Origin: Progne subis subis
Lineage: Eukaryota > Chordata > Aves > Passeriformes > Hirundinidae
Assembly: GCA_022316685.1 (NCBI GenBank)
Contig: JAKJHU010000995.1
Location: 36,835-100,834, forward strand
DNA length: 64,000 bases
Direction: 5' to 3'
Under the pieces are notes generated by a model. The model saw only the letters and a program-made list of their open reading frames with translations, made no database searches and had not been told where the DNA came from. Positions within the stretch are counted from its first letter, which is position 1. Every line of letters begins with the position of its first letter. Below, piece by piece: positions 45,771 through 60,160 of the stretch. The position numbers and the translations under genes are program-made.

Positions 45771-45929
45771 GTCACTTTTGAAATCTAAATGTGAGGGATC
45801 AGTCCTATCCGAAATTCCTGGATGGGAAATCCTTCCCTAGAGTTCTCTGGCTCTGGAGTGGGCTGAGGTGGGAACGGATTTTTTGACAGGGGCCACTGTG
45901 TTAGAGGGTGTAAAGTATCCCACACTGGC

Positions 45930-46480
45930 TCTAAAATGGCTCACTACTCAGCCAGGGTGGGTACCACAGTGGTCCCTGAAAAGGAGAAAGTAGATGCCCT
46001 AAAAACCCTGGTACAGGAACAGCTGGTGCAAGGACACACAGAGCCATCCATGAGCCCTTGGAACACCCCAGTATTGGTTATAAAAAAGAAATGTGGTAAG
46101 TGGAGGTTACTCCATGACCTGAGAAAAATCCGTTCCGTGCTGGAGAGAATGGGCACGTTGCAGCCTGGTGTGCCATCTCCTGCGGTGATTCCTGCCTCCT
46201 GGGACATCCTGATTGTGGCTTCAAGGACTGTTTTCACTACTCCCTTACACCCAGATGATACCCCAACGTTTGCCTTTACTGTGCCTTCTATTAATAACGC
46301 TGCACCAGGGCAATGTTCTCAATGGAAAGGACTTCCCCAAGGCAAGGGAAACAGCCCCACAATTTGTCAGAGGTTTGTTGCTCAGTACTCTCATCAGTGA
46401 GAGAACAATTTCCAGGGGCACACTGTAACCATTACATGGATGACATTTTGATTGCAACCCAAACCAAAATGAACTCTCAC
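45930..46480 (+). pseudogene. pol: Class II ERV reverse transcriptase remnant
   Basis: The open stretch at 45936-46400 carries RT landmarks of betaretrovirus-like pol: SPWNTPVLVIKKK, GKWRLLHDLR, PLHPDD, FAFTVPSIN, QWKGLPQG and SPTICQ. After a frame change, YMDDILIAT (the RT active-site motif) is encoded at about 46428. Substitutions within the LKDCFF-equivalent region and later stops make it inactive. The downstream pol (to about 47000) decays rapidly. Confidence 0.85.
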
Positions 46481-47703
46481 TGATTCAACCAAGCCTGTGG
46501 AAAGCATTAAAAACATTTGGGCTGCAAGCAGCACCAGAGAAAGTGCAGCAGCAACCACCCTGGAAAGATTTGGGACTCAAAATAATGAACCAGATTATAC
46601 CACCACAAACAATTCAATTTTCAATCAAATTTCTAACTCTAAATGATGCACAAAACCTCTTGGGTACCATCAGCTGGGTCTGACCTCACCTAGGACTGAC
46701 CAACTCTCAATTAGCACCTTTATTTGACCTCCTGAAGGGTGACTCTGAATTAACTTCCCTCAGAAAATGAACCCCAGAGGCAAAAGCTGCTCTCGAAACA
46801 GTGGAGCAAGCTGTCATCAGGAGACAAGTCCACCGGATATGCCCAGAGATGTGTGTCACTGTGCTCATTCTCATTGTTAATTTTCATCCTACTGGTATTA
46901 TTGGCCAGTGGAATACACACTGGTCTGATCCTTTGCACGTTCTAGAATGAATGTTTCTACCTCATCAACCAGAAAAGATGGCACTCACTGTCTTTGAACT
47001 AATTGCACAGTTAATGATCAAATGTTGTTGCAGGTGTTTACAACTGAATGCTGGAGATCCTTCAACAATTACCTTGTGTCTGTGACACCAGAGCAATTTG
47101 AATGGCGTTTTGCTCACAGTACAGCCTTGCAAAGTGCTTTGCAAGGGCACTGGAACGCTTTGGGTACCTGCCAGATGTGTCTGTCCTACCTTACGTCCTG
47201 TCCAAGGGCACGAGCAGCATTCTCCTGATGGCCTGTCAACAGACGTTGTGGAGCCGTGTGTGGAGCAGGGATGGAAGCAGCTTGTTCACCTACCTCATGG
47301 AGATCTGGGACTCTCAAAGTGACTGTTCATTTGAGGATTCTATTTGTTTACAGAGTGCTTTTGCTGTTTACAAATTGTTTTTCTGTTAATTGACTTTTCT
47401 CACAGTTTTAAAAGCTGAATGTTTTCTTGTTTTTAGTGTTAAAGTTGTAATTAGTAACCATGAGCAGTTAACCTGTGGCATGCTAGCCTGAAGGATTGTG
47501 ATGTGGCCTGACAGCTCCTGGAAGTGAGTGCTGCAACTCCAGTGGTACACGGGACACTTCACTGGCTGAGGAGGATTAAGTTTGTCAAAACCTCCTTCAA
47601 ATTAACCCCGTGCTGTCTTCTGTTACCCTGTCTGCAAAAGGGGCCCTTGCCAAATGGGATAACAGAAGACAATTTGCATTTTAATAAAAACCAGGGGAGG
47701 AGA
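46481..47703 (+). other. Decayed ERV internal DNA
   Basis: Probably the rest of pol and more 3' sequence of the class II element, full of stops. Ends in a purine-rich GGGGAGGAGA directly before a TGTAGC LTR-like start. Confidence 0.4.
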
Positions 47704-48005
47704 TGTAGCAAGGTACAGCTGGTTTACAGCTGGACATAATGAGTCTGATCATAACAGACACAATTCCGCTGATCTGGTTTGTTTGTAGAAGTCCCCAGGG
47801 GAACAAAGACCTCAGCCAGCCCCATCCAAGCCCTGGATGCAGACACAGCACTGGCCAGAGATCTGGGCTGTGCAGAGATTCCCAACCAGGAGGCTTCCAA
47901 GCCCGGGAAATTCAAACTCACTCTAAAAGGAGCATGAGCAATAAATCGTGGCTGTTGGTCAGAACTCAAGAAGATTCTGTGTCGTGTGTCTGGCTCCAAC
48001 ACACC
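47704..48005 (+). mobile_element. Possible class II LTR after a polypurine tract
   Basis: TGTAGCAAGG follows AAAAACCAGGGGAGGAGA, as expected for a polypurine tract and 3' LTR start. The end is not certain. Confidence 0.35.
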
Positions 48006-48539
48006 AGCCTCATGTTACACTATCTATACCTAAATCTATGTTTCTATCCATATCTATATCTTTATATATGAAATAATGATGTGAAATAATGCTGACTAAT
48101 AGTGATTTGGCACTTTGGCTGCTCAGGGATGTAAACTAAATACCCTACAGAAAAGCATTGGCCAGGACCTGAATGTCAGTGGTAAACTTTGTGGAGATGT
48201 ACACGACCAATAAAGGAGGAAGGGATGGAAATGGCAATTTTTATGGGATTTGCTGATACTGTGATGTGGAATGCTTTGTCTGTCCCTGTGAAAAAGACAC
48301 TGATTAAGACTGCTGGATTTGTCATGTACCAGACTATGCAGAAGCTGCAGGATTGATTGAACAGATAAAGAGGGCAGTTTAAAGAGCAGTTGGAAAAATG
48401 GGGAGATGGGAAACCTGACCTGATGGAGAACCCATCTCACAGATGTTCTCCATAGCCTTAACAATGGGCCCAGTGTGGAAATGGAAAAGCCCTGGATGTG
48501 CACGGCTGCACCCAATTTGCAAATACAGCCATGCAGAGT

Positions 48540-48870
48540 GAGACTTTGACTTCCTGGGAAATTGTTCTGGGTGTGTTGGCCCCTGACAGGGCCACCCCAG
48601 AGGCTGCAGGGCTGGACCTTCATGCATTGGAATTAATTAGGATAAAATCAGAAGCAAATGAGAGTTTTCAATACAGGAATAGGAACTCAGATTCTCCAGG
48701 ACACTTTGGTTTGATAACTGCTCACTGGAGCTTGGCCCTGAAAAGTGTTCATGTCATGGGAGAAGGAATTGATGCAGATTATAAAGGAGAAATCAAAGTA
48801 ATCCTTTGAAACAATAGTGATACATAGCAGACTATTAACCCTACTGCATGGTAGCAATTACTGATGTTGC
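48540..48870 (+). pseudogene. Retroviral dUTPase-like fragment
   Basis: Frame 48498-48809 includes the dUTPase motifs AAGLDLHA (motif 1), LITAHWSLAL (motif 2 region) and GIDADYKGEIKVIL (motif 3 region), as in the dUTPase fused to protease in betaretrovirus-like ERVs. A stop follows directly and only decayed sequence remains up to the LTR at 48875. It lies downstream of the RT remnant, the reverse of the usual class II order, so it must come from another insertion or a rearrangement. Confidence 0.75.
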
Positions 48871-48874
48871 AGTT

Positions 48875-49498
48875 TGTCCTGGGGTGACTGTGTATCCCCA
48901 ATCGTCTGTTGGGTGCAGAGGGGAGGGAAGCGCGGTTTGTTTTTCCCAGGAAAACTCGCTCCTCGGAGTGACCTTGAAGCGCGGAGTTCGGAACACTGCA
49001 AGACAAAAGCAGCTTTGGTTGTGTTTTTTCCGGCAGTTAGTTAGTTTAGTGCTGCGCGTAGTTAGACGCTGTAGAATAGCTGAAGCTTTTTTTTTTTTTT
49101 TTTTTCCTTTTTTCTTCCATTTTTTTCTTTTTTGCCCTCTCCTCGGAACTGTTCCAACACTCTCCGGACTAAGGACCTGGGAAGCACCGGGGGCCTCCAC
49201 AGGGGACCCACCCCCACCAAGACCAGCCTGCACATCTCCTTTTCTCCCAGCGCCAGCAGAGACAGAGTGGTGGAGCACAGTGATGATCTTCAAGAGGAGT
49301 GACTTTCTTTAAGTTTGTTATCCCTCCGTAAGCGGCCCGAAGCTCTTGTCATCGGGTATTGTGCTGGGAGTGCTTTGCCTGTTTAATAAACAGGTTTTTT
49401 CCATTGTGCTCTGAGGAAAGTTCTTTCCCGAACGGTTGGGGAGGGGAGAGGGGGGCCCCTTGGGAGGATTTCTTCCAAAATCTGCCTGAAAACCACCA
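48875..49498 (+). mobile_element. Solo ERVL-like LTR
   Basis: Begins TGTCCTGGGGTGAC and ends AAAACCACCA, about 624 bp. It is flanked by CAGTT (48870-48874) and CAGTA (49499-49503), a 4-of-5 target duplication. Contains a poly-T run (49086-49105) and AATAAA near 49385. Related to the LTR-like sequence at 34766. Confidence 0.65.
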
Positions 49499-49519
49499 CA
49501 GTAGGGCAGAGGAAAAACA

Positions 49520-50620
49520 GGGTAATTGGTTTACAAGAGACTGGTAAACAGTGGATACCAAAAGCTCAGGCCTTACAGCTATTAAAACAACTCCACAAAG
49601 GAGTCATTGGGGCTCTCGAGGACTGGTAGAAGCGTCCCCTCAAAATGTCTGCTGCTGTGGGTCTTTTTACCCTGGCAAAGCGAGCTATTGAAGGTTGTTT
49701 GATTTGTGCTAAAACAATAACAGAGTTACCAAGAAACTTGCCAGGGGGAGGGAGGCCTTGGGCTATACATCCCTTCCAGAGATGCCGGGTGGATTTTACC
49801 GAAATGCCACGAGTGGCAAGGTTTAAATACCTTCTGGTAATAGTATGTCAGTTAACAGGGGGCCAGAAGCATTTCCTGCCATTTCAGCAACTACAGGATC
49901 AGTTATTAAAGTATTTTTAAAACCAATAATTCCAAGATATGGGATTGTAGAAGCAATAGACTCAGATAGGGGATCTCATTTTACAGGAAAAATTCTTCAA
50001 GGAGTTCTGACTGCTCTAGGGATAAGATGGAATCTCCACACCCCTGGCATCCCCAGAGTTCTGGCAGGGTGGAGAGGATGAATGGAGAAAGAAAGAAACA
50101 CCTTTTGAAGCTAGTGACAGAAACTAAGATGCCATGGGTACGGCTCTTGCACTGGCTTTAGCAAGGATAAGGGCTAGAGCCAGGGGAGATATTCAATTAT
50201 CTCCCTTTGAACTGATGTTTAGAATTCCTTACCCTTACAGTTCCCAGCCTAGTGGGGGGGTACAGATAAGTGATGTATATTTAAAGCAATATGTGGCCAG
50301 GATACTGTCTCTTGTGAAATCTCTTTGACAGGAAGCTCAGCTGGCACAGACCCTGCCTTTGCACTTTGCTGTTCACATCCCACCAGGAAATTCAGCCCTA
50401 GCTAAGGAATAAAAAGAAGCACCACTAGTGGCTAAGTGGCGTGGACCTTTCCAAGTGTTGCTGAGCACAGAAACAGCCGTCAGGACAGCAGAACACGGGT
50501 GCACCCACCACACTCGGGTCAAGGTCTCTGAGGCCCCGCAGATTTGGACATCTCAGCTGGAAGAGAAGGACGGGAAGCCACGACTGACACTCCGCAGGAG
50601 TGGACTGGAGCAGCAGCCAG
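49520..50620 (+). pseudogene. pol: Class I (gamma-like) ERV integrase remnant
   Basis: Pieces in changing frames: a zinc-binding-type region ending GCLICAKT, then GGRPWAIHPFQ and VDFTEM with the first catalytic aspartate, then PRYGIVEAIDSDRGSHFTG with the second aspartate, GIRWNLHTP, and a C-terminal WRGPFQVLLSTETAV...HHTRVKV module typical of gammaretroviral integrase. Stops at about 49920, 50080 and 50327 and frame changes make it inactive. It continues directly into env. Confidence 0.85.
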
Positions 50621-50639
50621 TGCGTCGGCATCGGGGGAA

Positions 50640-51993
50640 GCCTCGTGTGCCTACCCACAGACTGCCTGCTGGAATAGTTTGTGTGGGCATCCCTCCTCTC
50701 AGCTCTCCAGTCGCTGGGGGCCAATCCTCGCTGTCATTGGTTTCTTTATGTTAAGCTGTTTCTGTGCCTTCGCTCGCCACGGGTGGTGTAGAAGACAACG
50801 TGAAAGTGAAAATTAAGTTAGAAAATTAGATTACACCATTAGAATGTTTCTCTTAATAATCTTACCTTTATATTGTCAGTTAAGTTAAGGCCAAAAGTAG
50901 GAAAATAATTTTTTAACCTTAGGAGAAGAAGTAGCAAAACCTTTAACCGTAGCAATTGTTGGGTCTGCGGAGGGCCAGGGGGATCTGACGACTGGCCATG
51001 GGTGGCCAGCCCAGTCGAACCCAAACGGTGGGTTAGCACCCTGAGTGAAGTCAATAATGGAACAGGATTTTGCGATGAGGAAGGAAGTCCATGGCGGCTT
51101 CATTCCTCTGAAAGAGGCATTTCTTGTCTAAATAGAACAGGAGGCGTATATGTAGGAAAAAGTGTCTGCGACTGGACTTTATCTTTGAGTTGAGATTGTT
51201 GGACCCCCAACTGCCCTCCTTATGATTGTTCCAGATATCAAGGCAGATAGAATCAAACACACGTTAAGCTCACTGATGGTAGCTGGGTAAGGTGTTCCTT
51301 CCATAATCACCAAAAGAATTTTGAAGGCTGTAAAGCAGTGGGAAAGGATAGGGTTTTTGACCCTTTATTTTTAAGCTGCCCCCGAGATAATTCCACAAGT
51401 AGGACACATGTTGTTGGTGACTATCAGTAGAAGTGGCAGCACCGGAATGGAACTCGGACCCTTTTTTAATAGGTTCTAGTCCAGCTCCAACAAAACAGAT
51501 CTGGGATGTAACTGCAAGTAAAAACCTGATGTGAGAGCTTAGAAATGCAATATTCCAACATCAGATAGTATTAGATTATTTATTAGCAGAAGAAAGAGGA
51601 GGTGTGGCAAATTAAATGACTCAAACTGCTGTTTGCAAATAGATGACAAGAGAAAAGTAGTAAAACAAATAACAAAAAGAATAAAAGAAGTTAGCTCATG
51701 TGCCAGTCCAAACATAAAAAAGCTAGAATGGGACATGTTTTCATAGTTACCCGGTGAACTATGAGTTAAACAAATGTTTTTCTTTCCTCTCATATGTTAG
51801 AGCAACTCTAATCTTTTTACCACGCATGATCCCTTGCTTAGTACAACTTATTCAACACGTGATCAAAGGGATGCAGGGAGTAGCCAAGCCTACTGATCCA
51901 GAGAGAGCTACAAAAGGACAGAAATGGATGTCACTGCAAATAATTGCAAAACCAAAAAAGACCCAAGAACAAAAAATAGTCAATGATAACTAA
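50640..51993 (+). pseudogene. env: Class I (gamma-like) ERV env remnant
   Basis: Decayed env in several frames: a hydrophobic leader-like stretch near 50725-50780, surface-subunit-like pieces with cysteines between 51000 and 51430, and a C-terminal piece (51754-51993) with ILPR-MIPCLVQLIQ-type hydrophobic sequence resembling the end of a gamma-type transmembrane subunit. Several stops interrupt it. It is followed by an LTR at 52034. Confidence 0.6.
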
Positions 51994-52033
51994 AATTTGT
52001 CAAGACAATTATTAAAAATAAAAGAGCAGGGAT

Positions 52034-52523
52034 TGAGAGGAATGACAAGATTTGTCTTTACAAACAAGCCCTGGGTCTGCTGGTAGATCAAACTAGCACT
52101 GAGAGATGAGAGAAACAATGGGAAGGATTCTACTGATTGATGAATGGAAAAGAAGATACTTGCCTTTACAAACAAACCATAGGTTTGTAAGTGAAATTGA
52201 ATATTGAAAGATGAAAGCAACAATGGGGAAAAACCCATAAATCCCATAAAAATTAAAAATTAGGGGGGTTATACATTAAAAGGGGAATCTTAGGCATTTC
52301 GGGAAGTCTGTACCTCTCAAGTACCTCAGCCAATGGGAAAGAGAGAGGGAAATGCGGCCAGGAAATTATTAGGATAAAAAAGGAGGCTGCATCCTCCGAA
52401 ACACTGAGAGACCCCAGGGGAAATGCCCCATGGCCTCTCCCTTTATTCAAATAAAGTAAAAGGACTCCTCTGTCTCCTTTTTGGACATAAACCTCTGGTG
52501 TGCGTGGATTAATTTTCCTAACA
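52034..52523 (+). mobile_element. 3' LTR of the gamma-like ERV, shared with solo LTRs in A and B
   Basis: 490 bp, TGAGAGG to CCTAACA, preceded by retroviral env and followed by ACAC, the same target base set seen on both sides of the solo LTRs in A and B. TATA-like and AATAAA motifs are conserved. Confidence 0.85.
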
Positions 52524-53060
52524 ACACAATCAGCTGAGAAGGTGGCACTCTGAAAACAGAACTGACACTGACTGAAAATGAATGGGACAGAAATCAATAA
52601 CCCTGAATGTTTGATTTACTATCAATACATCCCACTCACCCAGCCCACACAATCCTAATCCATTGCTCCAAATTTGGATCCCACATCTCCCAATCTCCTT
52701 CCAACCCCATCTCACCATGGAAGCTGTGGAATCGAGTAAATTTGGCATGGGATTGAGTTTTTCTGAGGTGGGAACAAGCCATTTGGGGTGGGATTGAACC
52801 CTGTCAGTTAAATGTGAGTTGTTCTCAGTGGGATTGGAGTGGTTTTGAGGTGACAGAGCAATTCCTCTTGGCTTCTGGAGTGCAAAGAGAGGCAGAAGAG
52901 AAAAAAATTAGAGCCAAAAAAAGGATAAGCAGCCAGGACCAACATGGACCACAGGGAATGTGGGTCACCAGGGCTCTGCCCAACGTGGGACCTCCAGTGG
53001 GGGATGGTTGGAGCAGAGCACGAAGCTCTTCCTGCACTCAGGGCACTCACAGGGCTTCCC

Positions 53061-54398
<1,338 letters not shown>

Positions 54399-54504
54399 CT
54401 GTCTGGGGGAAACAAGGGATGAGCACGTTGAGTTGAAGGTCTCTCTGCCCAAGTCCATCTCTAGAAGTCACTGGGCATCTGGGGTCCATAAAAAACAGGC
54501 AATT

Positions 54505-55790
54505 GGGAGTGAGTGGATCTACACTGGGGACAACTGGGAGTGACTGGGAACATGATGAGTGGGACTGGGACTATTCCAGGGGAACTGGGATAATACTGTG
54601 AGGAACTGGGAACAACTGGAACTTTGATGGGGGAATTGGGATCATACTGGGATCACAGTGGGAACAGCTGGGTCCATGCTGGGAAGAACTGGGATCACAC
54701 TGACGATGATGGGAATCATACTGGGAAAGACTGGGAGTGGCTGTGAGCAACTGGAATCATGCTGAGAGCAACTGGAATGAAGTGGGAGTGACTGGGAGCA
54801 TGCAAGGGGTGACTGGGACATACTGGGAGAGACAGGGAGTCACTGGAATCATACTGGAGGCTACAGGGGTCATGCTGGCATTGACAGGGAGCAACTGGGA
54901 ATCACACTGGGAGCCACTGGCATTGCATTGGGAGTGACTGGAATTAGACTGCAAGTGACTGGAATAATACTGGGATCATACTGGGAGTGAGTGGAATAGT
55001 ACTGGGAGAGACTGGGGTCATACTGGAGTCAGACTGGGAGAGACTGGAAAGGTGCTGGTCATGACTGGAACCATACTGGGGGTGACTGGGTGCAATGGAT
55101 CATACTGGGAGTGACTGAGATTTTAGCCTGACTCACTGGGATCATACTGGAAGTGACTGGAACCATACTGGGAGCGACTACGGGTCCCACTGGGATCGTC
55201 CTGGGAGCCACTGGGATTACAGTGGCTGTGACTGGATCCTCACTGGGGGTTACTGGGAGCTGTTGGGCCCATGATAGCAGGAAAATGTGAACACACTGGG
55301 AGCAACTGGGATCAACTGGAAGGTACTGCAACCATGCTAAGGGGACTGAGATCACAACTCGGATCATACTGGGAGTGACTGGGAATAACTGGGAAAGAAT
55401 GGCATCATTCTCAAATAACTAGAGCCTTACAGGTGCAACTGGGAGTGACTGGGAATGACTATTCTGAGTGCAACGGGGATATACTGGGAGTGTCTGGAAC
55501 GATACTGGGGGGACAGGAACAACACTGGGAACAGCTGGGATCATGCTGGGAATGACTGGGACCATGCTACGGGAAACTGGCAGTGACTGGACGTACACTG
55601 GGGACAACTGGGAGTGACTGGGACCATACTGAGAGGGACTGGGACTATTCCAGGGGCACCTGGGATCATACTGGGATCACAGTGGGAACAGCTGGGCCCA
55701 TGCTGGGGAGAACTGGGATCACACTGAGGGTGATGGGAATCATACTGGGATTGACTGGGAGTGGCTGTGAGCAACTGGAATCCTGCTGAG
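54505..55790. repeat. CTGGGA minisatellite (copy C)
   Basis: Direct counterpart of the arm A array, with small internal gains and losses of subunits. Confidence 0.9.
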
Positions 55791-57505
55791 TGTGGAGTCC
55801 CTGCAGCCCCTTGCCATAATACCTAGGGCCTGGCCTTGGCAGGACAGATCATAGAGTCACCTGCCCAGCCTGAGACAGAGAACTTCCCAATGGGGCTCTG
55901 GACACGATGGTTTGCCTCAGTTTCTCCCCTCCCTGATTCCCCTGGCCCTTTGGTTCTCCTTTCCTCTGTGCTCCATTGGTTTGGGGTTCCCAGGGACTGG
56001 CCCCGTTTTCCCTAGAGGACACTGACCTTTCCTGCCCTTTGCTCTGCCCCCGTGCCTCAAGGTCTTGGCTGCTGAAGCTCACACTTGAGCTGCAGACCGG
56101 CACACGTGCTCCCCTTTCCAATCTGGATTCCCCTTGGGCTTCTGGAAATAAACCTGGCTGGAACTGATCCAGTGCCAAGGCCTTCTGGCCTCTCCTTGCT
56201 GAGCTGCCCACGTGCCGTGTGTGCATGTGTGAGCTTGACTGCTTCGCCTGAGCTTCCCCAAGCGGCCTTTCCACCGCAGAGGCTTATCGGCTCTGGGCTT
56301 CAGCTCCACTCCCAAAAACCACAACGCAACACGCTTTGGCCCAAAATTACCCAAATGGGCCTAAAATCTCCAGCACTGGACTGAGACCCACACCAAGGTC
56401 AGCACCAGAACCGGCACCAGCACCAAGACTGAGACCGACACCGAATCCGAGACCGGCACCGACAGCGGCGCCGCTCTGGGACGGGCACCGAGACCAAGAC
56501 TGGGACCAGAACCGACACCAGAACTGAGAGCGGCACCGCTGCAGGACCGGGACCAGGACCGGAACCAGTACACCGGAACTGAGACCGGCGCCACAGAGGC
56601 ACCGGGACCGGGACTGACACCAAGACCGTAACTGACACCACAACTGGCACTGGCACCAAGACTGAGACCAAGACCGGCACCGGAACCAGCACCGAGACTG
56701 GCACCGCTCCGGGACTGGGACCCAGACTGAGACTGGCACTGGGAGCACTCCGGGACCAAGACTGACACCGCTACCGGCACTGGGACCTGGACTGCGCTGA
56801 GATCAACACTGAGACCGGGACTGAAGCCAGCAAAGAAGGGCTCAAAAGTCACCAAAACACACCTCAAGAGACCAAAAAGTGGCAGAAAATGGCCCCAAAA
56901 TGATCAAAAAATGACTAGAAATGTACTCAAATTACAAAAAATGGCTCAAAATGACACAAAAGGGCCCCAAAAATGACCAAAACTCGCCTTTAAAAGTACC
57001 CAAAATGAGACAAAATTGCCCCAAATTACCCAATATGACAGAAAACACCACAAAAATGGCCCAAAAGTGACCAAAAATGACTCAGAAGTGACAGGATCCC
57101 CAAAATGGATGGAGGAGAGCCTGGAGGAACACAGAATTCCAAAAATGCAAAACTATTGTCCAAAATTGCATCAAAAAAAGTAAAATTGAAAATAAAAAAT
57201 GAAAAGAGCATTAAAAGGGCTATAAGAAACGAAAACCTTGAAAATTTTGCCAAAAATGCCAATAATATTCTCCAAATTTAAAAAAATTAACCAAACGAAA
57301 CCAAAAACATCCAGAGAATGAAAAAAAAAAACAAAAAAACCAAAAAACCACCACACACACAAAAGAAAACCCCAAGAAACCAACAAAAACCAAACAAAAA
57401 CACCCCTTGAAATGCCCAGAAATATATTAAACACCCCCTCCCCCCACAATCCCCTAAATTCTGCCCAGAATTCCCAAAATCCCTGAAAATTCCCTGAATT
57501 TCATA

Positions 57506-57587
57506 CACTTGTACTTGATGAAGGGCTGCAGCAGGTTGGATTTGCCGGCGCTGGCGCTGCCGATCACCAAGAACTTGAAGAGGAAAT
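57506..57587 (-). pseudogene. RAB4-like GTPase P-loop exon fragment (copy C, best preserved)
   Basis: Best copy: after a TTTTCAG acceptor it reads DFLFKFLVIGSASAGKSNLL with a full GxxxxGKS P-loop, then QPFIKYK. It pairs with a first exon at 58444 encoding (V)SETY-G, so the two together match the SETYDFLFKFLVIGSA start of RAB4. The GSA tripeptide favours RAB4B over RAB4A. The rest of the gene is absent. Confidence 0.72.
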
Positions 57588-58443
57588 CTGAAAACAAATT
57601 CCCACATTTGGATCCAAATTCCCAAGATTTCCTACATTTGGACCTAAAATTCCCCAAACCTCCCATGTTTGGGCACAAAATTCCTCCAAAATCCTCACTA
57701 GAGATCTCAAAATTCTCACGCTTGGACCTGAAACTCCCCAAATTCCTGCACTTGCCTCACAAATCAAAAAATTCCCCAACAGAAACCCCAAAATTACCAC
57801 ATTTAGACCCCAAGAATTCCCCACACCGAGCCCAAAATTCCAAAAAAATTCCCTTTATGATCCCAGAATTCCCCTAAAGAGATGCTGAGATCCCGCAGAC
57901 CCCCAATGACCCTTTATTGGCTCCACCAGACCCATACAGAGCCTCTCGAGCACCCCGAGACCACCCCAAATCCCCTATAGGGACTCCCAGAGCCCCTAGA
58001 GACCCCCCCGATCCCCCACAGGGACACCCAGCCCCTGGACCCTCTATAGATCCCCCAGAGATCCCCTAGAGCTCCCTCAGACCCTCTCCGGAGACCCCTA
58101 GACCCCCCCAAATCCCCCATAGGGACCCACAGACACCCCCAGACCTCCCCGGAACCGCTAGAGGCTCTCCCAGACCCCTATAGATCCCCAAGAATCCCCT
58201 CAAACCAACAAAGCCCCTAGAGAGACCCCCGACCCCATTTAGGGACCCCCCGAGCCCCTTTACGGACTCCTCTGGACCCTCCAGAGACACCCCAAACCCC
58301 TAGACAGCCCCTATAGACCCCCCAAACCCCTTAGCGACCCCCAGACCACCCCAAATCCTCTAGAGAACCCCTTAATCCCCTAGAGAGACCCCGAGGGCCA
58401 CTCAGACCCCTCAGGATCCCCGAGAGATCCCCCATTGCCCCAC

Positions 58444-58740
58444 CGTAGGTCTCAGACACGCGGAGCCCCGTCGGGGACCAGGAGCAAAGATGGCGGCACT
58501 CCGGGGAAGCAACTTCCGAGCAGTCTGCGCATGCGCCGGAGACAACGCGCCAGCAGATAGGCGGGGCTCAAGGGAGAAGAGAGCTGCGGCCAATGAAAGC
58601 GCAGGGAAGGAATGAAATGAGGCGGGCTCAGGGAAAGCGCAGGGCCCGGCAGGGGAAAGGGGCGGGGCCAAGGAAAGGGCGGGAAGGAGGAGGAGAGTGG
58701 GCGTGGCCAAGGGGACGCGCCCTCCTACAAGGGCTCGGTT
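58444..58740 (-). promoter_or_regulatory. RAB4-like CpG promoter and first exon (copy C)
   Basis: Same module. The first exon here reads GTGTCTGAGACCTACG, i.e. an intact SETY after a lost start codon (ATG to GTG). Confidence 0.66.
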
Positions 58741-58764
58741 TGCCCTAAATCACCCAAAAGGGTC

Positions 58765-60160
58765 TGAAATCTCCGGCACCGAGACCGAGATCAGCACCAG
58801 AACCGACACCAGCACCGAGACCGAGACCGACACCGGAACCGAGATTGGTACCGCTCTGGTGCTGGCACTGGGACCGAGACCGAGACCAAAACCGGCACCA
58901 GAAGCGGTGCAGGGACCAAGACTGACACCAAGAGCGACACTGGGACCGGCACTGGGAATGCTTTGGAACCGGCACCGGCGGCGGGAGCGCTCCAGGACTG
59001 CTCCAGGACTGCGGTCAGAACCGAGACTGGGAGCACGCCAGGACTGAGACCAAGAGCGGCACCGGAAACCAGCACCGAGACTGGAACTGCTCCGGGACCG
59101 AGACTGAGATTGGCACTGGGAGCACTCCGGGACCAAGACCGGCACCGGCTCCGGTACTGGGAACACTCCGAGACCGAGTCCGAGACCGAGACTGAGACCA
59201 AGAGTGGAACGGGAACGGCACCGGCACCAAGAATGGCACCGCTCCGGGATCGAGATCGACACCGGGACCGGAATCAGCACCGGGAGCGCTCCGAGACTGA
59301 GACTTGAGGCTGGAGGCGGCACCGGGACGGGGATCGGACCCCGAATCGCTCCGGGATTGGCTCCAGGATCGCTCCGGGACCGCCGCGTTCGCTCCGGGCA
59401 GTTTTGGCCGCACACCCGGGCGGCACTGGGAGGGAGCCCTGGGCCGGGCGGGACCGCCTCGGTTCGCGTCGTTCCGCTGCAGCCATCCCGCTCCATATGA
59501 TCCCAGTCTGTATGATCCCAGTCTCTGTGGTTCTGATCCATGCGCTGCCTGCCTGTGAAATCCCAGTCCGTGTGATCCCAGTGTGTACAATCCCAGCCTA
59601 CAAGGTGCCAGTCCGCATGATCCCAGTCTGTCTGGTCCTGCATGGCATACACTCCAGGGCTGCCAGTCTCGGTGCCAGGCCCGGTTTCAGTCCCGGCCTC
59701 AGTCTCGGTCTCGGATCAGTGCCGGTCCCAGTGTCGGTACCACTGCCTGTCTTGGTCCCGGAGTGCTCCCAGTGCCAATCTCATTCTCAGTCCCAGTACC
59801 AGAGCGGTGCCAGTCTCGGTGCTGGTTCCGGTGCCGGTCTTGGTCTCAGTCTTGGTCCCAGTTCCAGTTCTGTTGCCGGTTTCAGTCTTGGTCTCGGTCT
59901 CAGTCCCGGTGCCTGTGCAGTGCTGGTCTCAGTTCTGTCGTTGGTTCTGGTCCTAGTGTTGGCCCGGCTCCCGGAGCAGTGTCGGTGTCGGTTCTGGTGT
60001 CGGTTCTGGTCCCAGTGTTGGTCTCAGTGCCTGTCCCAGAGCAGCGCCGCTCTTGGTGCCAGTGTTGGATCCGGTGTCAGTCTGAGTCTTGGTGCTGGTG
60101 CTGGTTCTGGTGCTGATCTTGGTCTTGGACTCTGTCTCGGTTGTGGTTGTGGAGATTTTA
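58765..60160. repeat. Hexamer-period arrays 2 (copy C)
   Basis: Same organisation as arm B in A orientation, with the 15-bp-unit segment retained at about 59490-59640. Confidence 0.85.
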
